Source: Geobacter sp. (GTDB lineage: Bacteria; Desulfobacterota; Desulfuromonadia; Geobacterales; DSM-12255). Taken from it: 54,996 nt of DNA. Within the stretch, counting starts at the first letter, position 1; each line of letters begins with the position of its first letter. Below the pieces are notes generated by a model that saw only the letters and a program-made list of their open reading frames with translations, was not told the origin of the DNA and did no database searches. The position numbers and the translations under genes were made by a program. The stretch lies in contig JACRPV010000017.1 of assembly GCA_016223015.1 (NCBI GenBank), positions 1 through 54,996 of the forward strand. Reading direction: 5' to 3'. Shown piece after piece: positions 51,403 to 54,996 of this stretch.

Positions 51403-52296
51403 ATGAAAACAAAATTGTGTTTAGGTGTCGCAGTAGTGGCTCTCTCTGGGGCTTTGGCCGGATGTGGCGGCGGTGGTGGTGGTACGGTTGCTGGAACCAG
51501 TACCGTAAGTGGTGTCGTAGCAGACGGATATCTGCGGAACGCTGAACTGTTCATGGATTTGAATGGCAATTATCAGTGGGATGCAGGCGAGCCGAAAACA
51601 GTCACGGGTCAGGGAGGCACCTACCACCTGGATGCTTCGTCTGACCTTGTCGGCAGATACCCGATCGTTGTCCGTGCCATTGCCGGGCAGACCATAGATG
51701 AGGATCACCCTTTAACTCCGATTGCCAACGGTTATATCCTGTGCGCGCCGTCCTCGAACACGGCGTTCATCAGCCCGATGTCAACCCTTATCCAGCAGAA
51801 ACTGGCGAGCAATCCGGGCATGACCATGGCTGATGCCATGACCCAACTGCGCAATCAACTCAATCTACCTGTTGGCGCAGACATGTTCGGCAACTATGTC
51901 ACCGGCTCCCAAAGCGGTCAGTATGCTGCGAATTACCAGGCCATGTATCAGGTTGCGACGCAGATGGCAGATTTGATGGCCCAACAGGCGCCGCTGGTCA
52001 TGACCGGCACCGGCGTCAACCTGAGTCGTTATCAAGCCATGATGGGACAGATGAATCTCTACATGCCGCAGATTGTCCAGAATGCCACGAACGGCCTCCC
52101 CATCACCAGCCCAACCATGACTACCTTTTGCAATCAGATGGCTACATTCCTGCAAAATACCGGCACCGGTGCAGGGTTCGGCAATTATTCGGCGATGTTC
52201 AGAAACTACACCAGCCACACGTCATTCTGGAGCAACAACGGCGGCACTTGGCAGCCAGGCGGGATGATGGGGTCCGGCGGGGGCATGATGCGATAA
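51403..52296 (+). CDS. Lipoprotein, Gly- and Met-rich, unknown
   Basis: This 297-residue lipoprotein (lipobox LAGC, Cys about 21) has a poly-Gly stretch after the Cys, an early beta domain (SGVVADGYLRNAELFMDLNGN, carboxypeptidase-regulatory-like), a helical middle rich in Gln and Met, and a Met/Gly-rich C-terminus. The methionines could bind copper or silver. It is the last gene before a terminator. No family recognised. Confidence 0.55.
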   Translation: MKTKLCLGVAVVALSGALAGCGGGGGGTVAGTSTVSGVVADGYLRNAELFMDLNGNYQWDAGEPKTVTGQGGTYHLDASSDLVGRYPIVVRAIAGQTIDEDHPLTPIANGYILCAPSSNTAFISPMSTLIQQKLASNPGMTMADAMTQLRNQLNLPVGADMFGNYVTGSQSGQYAANYQAMYQVATQMADLMAQQAPLVMTGTGVNLSRYQAMMGQMNLYMPQIVQNATNGLPITSPTMTTFCNQMATFLQNTGTGAGFGNYSAMFRNYTSHTSFWSNNGGTWQPGGMMGSGGGMMR

Positions 52297-52330
52297 CTGT
52301 ACACACGCATCGTACCTTGTCATGATTGAT

Positions 52331-52360
52331 AAAGCCCCCTTGGGAAACCTTGGGGGCTTT
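52331..52360 (+). terminator. Intrinsic terminator after the lipoprotein gene
   Basis: AAAGCCCCC and GGGGGCTTT arms form a strong stem with a short loop. It ends the metal-response transcript and is nearly symmetric, so it could work on both strands. Confidence 0.75.
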
Positions 52361-52514
52361 CCTATGGAACGCGTATTGTCAGAACTTTGAGCCAACAATG
52401 CTAAAAAGTCTCGGCAACACAAGAACATGTCATATTGGTGGGGAAAGAATATCAGGAAAATGGAGAGTGGACCGGCATAGTTTTGAGTGTCCAAATATCG
52501 AGGGTTTTCTGGAC

Positions 52515-52662
52515 GCTATAGTTGCAAATAATGTGAACCCACTATTTATGATTGCGAGTCCAGATTTATGTTTGCAATCCCATTTGCAGTTAATGTGATT
52601 CTGAGGCACCGGATAGAGTCAAATAATATGAGCCGAGACGTTTATGAGTGCAAGCCGCTACA
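52515..52662 (-). repeat. Right-end array of repeats (inverted)
   Basis: About six units, in inverted order relative to the left end. The second left unit (23 bp) is missing, so identical blocks lie 23 bp nearer to the end here: 52560-52578 matches 46808-46826 exactly, and 52609-52633 matches 46753-46777 with two mismatches. Confidence 0.75.
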
Positions 52663-52668
52663 CGTAGC
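52663..52668 (+). repeat. Target site duplication, right copy
   Basis: CGTAGC directly after the right end repeats the six bases before the left end. Joining the flanks at one copy restores the probable original sequence after the fic gene. Confidence 0.8.
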
Positions 52669-52786
52669 AAACAACAGCTTCCTGATGCACAGACATCACC
52701 GACATCATAGTGCAATACTGAAGTGATTGTAGACAACGAGTCATTTTGCGATATAAAGCAGTGGAAATTAAATTTTCGGAGGGAAT

Positions 52787-53056
52787 ATGACTAAAGTTGA
52801 ACTCGTGGCAAAAATTGCAGCAGACGCAGATCTCACAAAGGCCCAAGCAGAGAAGGCACTTAACAGTTTCGTTGCAGCAACCACTGCCGCAATGAAAGCT
52901 GGAGATAAGCTGACACTTGTTGGCTTCGGGACTTTCAGTGCCGTGACCCGTGCAGCTCGCACCGGCAGGAACCCGCAAACCGGTAAGGCAATTAAAATTG
53001 AGGCCAAAACCAATGGCAAATTCACTCCTGGCAAGGCTCTGAAAGATCTGAACTAA
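52787..53056 (+). CDS. hup: HU-family DNA-binding protein
   Basis: This 89-residue protein is a complete HU: MTKVELVAKIAADADLTKAQ, then GDKLTLVGFGTFS, ARTGRNPQTGKAIKI, and a C-terminal KFTPGKALKDLN. It bends DNA and may help transfer, replication or integration of the element. The start has TCGGAGGGA. The gene lies between the transposon and the tRNA and has its own terminator. Confidence 0.93.
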   Translation: MTKVELVAKIAADADLTKAQAEKALNSFVAATTAAMKAGDKLTLVGFGTFSAVTRAARTGRNPQTGKAIKIEAKTNGKFTPGKALKDLN

Positions 53057-53157
53057 AGCCTGCAACATCTACGGCTAAGAAGAAATAGGCTGCAGCTAAA
53101 GCACTTTGGTTTCATACCGACCGGCAGATCCAGCATAAACACCTGTCGAGTTAAAAC

Positions 53158-53195
53158 AAAAAGTGGGTGAACTTACGGGTTCACCCACTTTTTTA
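53158..53195 (+). terminator. Intrinsic terminator after HU
   Basis: AAGTGGGTGAA and TTCACCCACTT arms with an 8-base loop are followed by a T-run. Confidence 0.85.
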
Positions 53196-53301
53196 TTCGG
53201 TGATCAGTGCGGGACTTGCATCATTATCCGCGCTGTCCGTAATAACTGAGCCCAAAATAAAGCCATTTCATAAATTAATTCAATATGTTACGTATGTAAA
53301 A

Positions 53302-53549
53302 GATGCAAAAACGGATGCAAAGTGCTCAAAAGTGAAATGTAATAGGTAGAATTATTTTCAGCAATGACCCCATCGTTCCCGCCGTTAATATCAATAATTA
53401 CTTTTCTTGATGTCGGCTTCACCCGTTAAGCCCAATAATACAAGCAGGTTACACGTACGGAATAACTTATGGCTGTCACTTCAACGTTCAAAACGTCTCA
53501 GGCTATTTCTTATTGTCTCAGAAACAAACGGATGCAAAAACGGATGCAA
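53302..53549 (+). repeat. 19-bp direct repeat pair
   Basis: GATGCAAAAACGGATGCAA occurs at 53302-53320 and 53531-53549, 229 bp apart. In one frame each encodes DAKTDA. It may be what is left of two integrase ends or of repeated integration at the tRNA. Confidence 0.55.
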
Positions 53550-53569
53550 GGGGCAAGATAGGCATAAAA

Positions 53570-53598
53570 AAGGGGTTAGACTCTACGTCTAACCCCTT
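53570..53598 (-). terminator. Terminator of tRNA-Gly
   Basis: Perfect 12-bp arms (AAGGGGTTAGAC and GTCTAACCCCTT) with a 5-base loop, followed on the minus strand by a T-run, lie just downstream of the tRNA. Confidence 0.85.
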
Positions 53599-53606
53599 GA
53601 TTTTAT

Positions 53607-53681
<75 letters not shown>

Positions 53682-53750
53682 TTGAGCCCTTTCTTTTAGC
53701 TTATACTGACTCACCTTGTCAATAGCTTTTCAATTCGACATGTCGGAAAT

Positions 53751-53778
53751 GAAAGAGCCCGCAAATGCGGGCCCTTTC
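53751..53778 (-). terminator. Terminator after flgM
   Basis: GAAAG, one unpaired base and GCCCGC pair with GCGGGC and CTTTC around a 4-base loop, directly after flgM. Confidence 0.75.
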
Positions 53779-53799
53779 ATCCAACTCCTGGAATGGCAT

Positions 53800-54120
53800 T
53801 CAGGCTGAAGCTCCTTTGACGAAGCTGCCAATACGGGCAATCATCCTCTCCGCGACAGACTGGCTTGCTACGTTGTAAGCACCCGACTCAACCTGTGCCT
53901 TAATCTCTGCCACCTTGTCGGCCCGGAACTGCTCGCTGCCGTTAGCCGAAGAAGCCGTTTTGCTGATACTGTCAGCCGTCTGGGATATGGAAAGCTTGTC
54001 GGTTTCAGCTTTCTTCTTATTTTCTTCCGCCTGACGGGCGTTCTGCTGGGCTACCTGGTTGACCGTTTCTTCACGAATATAATTAACTGCAACTTGTTGA
54101 TTACTTTCTTCAATCCTCAT
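53800..54120 (-). CDS. flgM: Anti-sigma-28 factor FlgM
   Basis: This 106-residue protein has a disordered polar N-terminus and the FlgM C-terminal helices (RADKVAEIKAQVESGAYNV; SVAERMIARI). FlgM holds the flagellar sigma factor FliA until the hook is finished. Host gene, indicating a motile relative. It stands apart from other flagellar genes here. Confidence 0.85.
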   Translation of the reverse strand: MRIEESNQQVAVNYIREETVNQVAQQNARQAEENKKKAETDKLSISQTADSISKTASSANGSEQFRADKVAEIKAQVESGAYNVASQSVAERMIARIGSFVKGASA

Positions 54121-54196
54121 TCCATATCACCTCCGCATACTTATTTATTATGATATCATATCGGCCGGGTATGCAAAAACTTTAGCAGAAATTCTC

Positions 54197-54847
54197 TTAC
54201 CACCGGATTGGCAGTGTCAGTAGCTCGCGGAAACTGTCGATGTGCCAATCCGCGCCCTGCAACGCATCAAGCTCGCCATACCCGTAGGTGCAGGCAATTG
54301 TCCTGACCCCTGCAGCTTTGCCGGCGGCGATGTCGTTGATGCTGTCACCCACCATGACCGTATCCGCCGCATCCCGCTTGAATTGCCGCATCACGTGGAG
54401 CAGCGGTTCCGGTGACGGCTTCCGGGCCTGGAATGAATCGGCACCGTACACTGCCTCGAAATGGCCTGCTAACCCCAACACTTCCAGAAGGGTCCTGCAT
54501 AAAGATGCATCCTTGTTAGATACGAGCGTCATGGCCACACCCCGCTCCTTCAGGAGCGCGAGGGTTTCGGCGACACCGGGATACGGGGTGGTCTGATCGG
54601 CTATATGCGCCGCATTGTAGGCAAGGAACAGGTCCAGCCCTTTCCGGATATCGTGCACTTCGGCACCGGGCAAAGCCTGTTCCACCAGTCGCCTCGCCCC
54701 TTGCCCGACCAGCGTCTGAACCTGCTTTCTGACCAGATGCGGCCGGTCGAATGCCGACAGCATGTGATTGACCGCTTCGGTCAGGTCGTCGAGGGAATCG
54801 ATGAGGGTGCCGTCAAGGTCGAATATGATCAGGGTGCCGTTTGCCAT
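54197..54847 (-). CDS. gph: HAD-family phosphoglycolate phosphatase
   Basis: This 216-residue phosphatase has the HAD motifs FDLDGTLIDS (residues 8-17), LVSNKDAS near residue 108, Lys in FQARKPSPEPLL near residue 143, and MVGDSINDI near residue 166. It probably removes phosphate from 2-phosphoglycolate made during DNA repair. Other HAD phosphatases cannot be excluded. Host gene downstream of guaA on the same strand. Confidence 0.8.
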   Translation of the reverse strand: MANGTLIIFDLDGTLIDSLDDLTEAVNHMLSAFDRPHLVRKQVQTLVGQGARRLVEQALPGAEVHDIRKGLDLFLAYNAAHIADQTTPYPGVAETLALLKERGVAMTLVSNKDASLCRTLLEVLGLAGHFEAVYGADSFQARKPSPEPLLHVMRQFKRDAADTVMVGDSINDIAAGKAAGVRTIACTYGYGELDALQGADWHIDSFRELLTLPIRW

Positions 54848-54913
54848 GACTTCCTATCTGAAACAAAGGGGCAATTCTTGCGAACGCCCCTTTTGATCCT
54901 CACTGCAGAAATC

Positions 54914-54996
54914 CTACTCCCACTCTATGGTGGCGGGAGGCTTGCTCGAAATGTCGTAGACCACCCGGTTGACCCCTTTGACCTCGTTGATGATCC
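54914..54996 (-). CDS. guaA: GMP synthase, C-terminal end (partial)
   Basis: The last 27 codons read INEVKGVNRVVYDISSKPPA, then TIEWE and stop, the typical end of GuaA, the glutamine-hydrolysing GMP synthase. The gene continues past the window edge. Its presence marks the start of the core chromosome. Confidence 0.9.
   Translation of the reverse strand, partial: IINEVKGVNRVVYDISSKPPATIEWE

Larger units (their letters stand above)
46701..52662. mobile_element. Transposon-like unit without transposase (Tn7/Tn5053/Tn552-like ends)
   Basis: A 5962-bp unit with 21-bp terminal inverted repeats (TGTAGCGGCTTGCA[A/C]TCATAA), multiple inner repeats at both ends and a 6-bp target duplication. Inside are nine genes, mostly for metal or envelope response, and none resembles a transposase. 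Ends with several binding sites for the transposase are known from Tn7, Tn5053 and Tn552-type elements; the 6-bp duplication fits Tn552 better than the 5 bp of Tn7 and Tn5053. It was probably moved by an enzyme acting in trans, or lost its own. Confidence 0.75.
52297..52786. other. Terminator, right transposon end, HU promoter region
   Basis: No gene is supported in these 490 bp. In order they hold the terminator, the right-end repeat array, the second copy of the target duplication, and about 120 bp of AT-rich DNA leading to the HU gene. Confidence 0.6.
53057..53606. other. Junction DNA between HU and tRNA-Gly
   Basis: No intact gene is seen in these 550 bp. They hold the HU terminator, a 19-bp direct repeat, and the tRNA terminator. 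If the element integrates in the tRNA, one attachment site or integrase remnants should be here. Confidence 0.5.

Noticed and set aside
52326-52598. Plus-strand open frame of 90 codons
   Set aside because: It runs across the terminator and the transposon end repeats and lacks a ribosome site.

Overview
The window looks like the chromosome of a Geobacter-type bacterium (Desulfuromonadota) carrying a large conjugative, plasmid-like element. The host side is at the far right: the 3' end of guaA, a gph-type phosphatase, the anti-sigma factor gene flgM and a tRNA-Gly(CCC), all on the minus strand. Everything left of about 53.6 kb reads as accessory DNA ending beside that tRNA, a common integration site. 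No integrase, relaxase or coupling protein is visible, so the other end of the element should lie left of base 1. The host assignment rests on general protein resemblance and is moderate.

Layout. (1) 0.3-16.1 kb, all minus strand: a defence island. In transcription order it has a type III-like restriction pair (res, then mod broken by an in-frame UGA), an unrecognised two-gene pair with a nuclease-like protein, an ABC-three-component (ABC-3C) system with a restriction-nuclease-like effector, and a set of OLD-like ATPase, TOPRIM-like protein and UvrD-like helicase with a RelE-like N-terminus. The last set resembles a Gabija system split over three genes. (2) 16.5-17.2 kb: two small unknown genes. 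(3) 17.2-39.8 kb, minus strand: an F-type type IV secretion operon (ompA-like, dsbC, traA, L, E, K, B, V, C, a traN-like gene, traN, traW, a lipoprotein gene, traU, trbC, trbI, an S26 peptidase gene, two membrane-protein genes, traG). A TacAT-type toxin-antitoxin pair sits inside it on the opposite strand, next to a trbC that carries an in-frame UAG. (4) 40.0-45.1 kb, plus strand: a plasmid backbone with an AlpA-like regulator, a TrfA-like initiator, six 17-bp iterons every 21-23 bp, a sigma-like factor, unknown genes and a ParM/ParR-like partition pair. (5) 45.2-46.7 kb: a Fic protein with an AbiEi-like N-terminus. (6) 46,701-52,662: a transposon-like unit with TGT...ACA ends, arrays of about 23-bp repeats at both ends, a perfect 6-bp target duplication and no transposase. 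It carries an ArsR regulator, a CDF transporter, a two-component system and envelope proteins, suggesting metal or envelope stress response. (7) 52.8-53.6 kb: an HU gene and junction DNA.

How it fits together. A 21-bp motif (AACCTGCC, a C/T tract, then TATAGAT) occurs three times, each 31-46 bp before the first gene of the transfer operon, the replication genes and the partition genes. This suggests that transfer, replication and segregation are switched together, possibly by the element's own sigma-like protein or AlpA-like regulator. Replication plus partition functions on a tRNA-associated conjugative element suggest an integrative element that replicates when excised, or an integrated plasmid.
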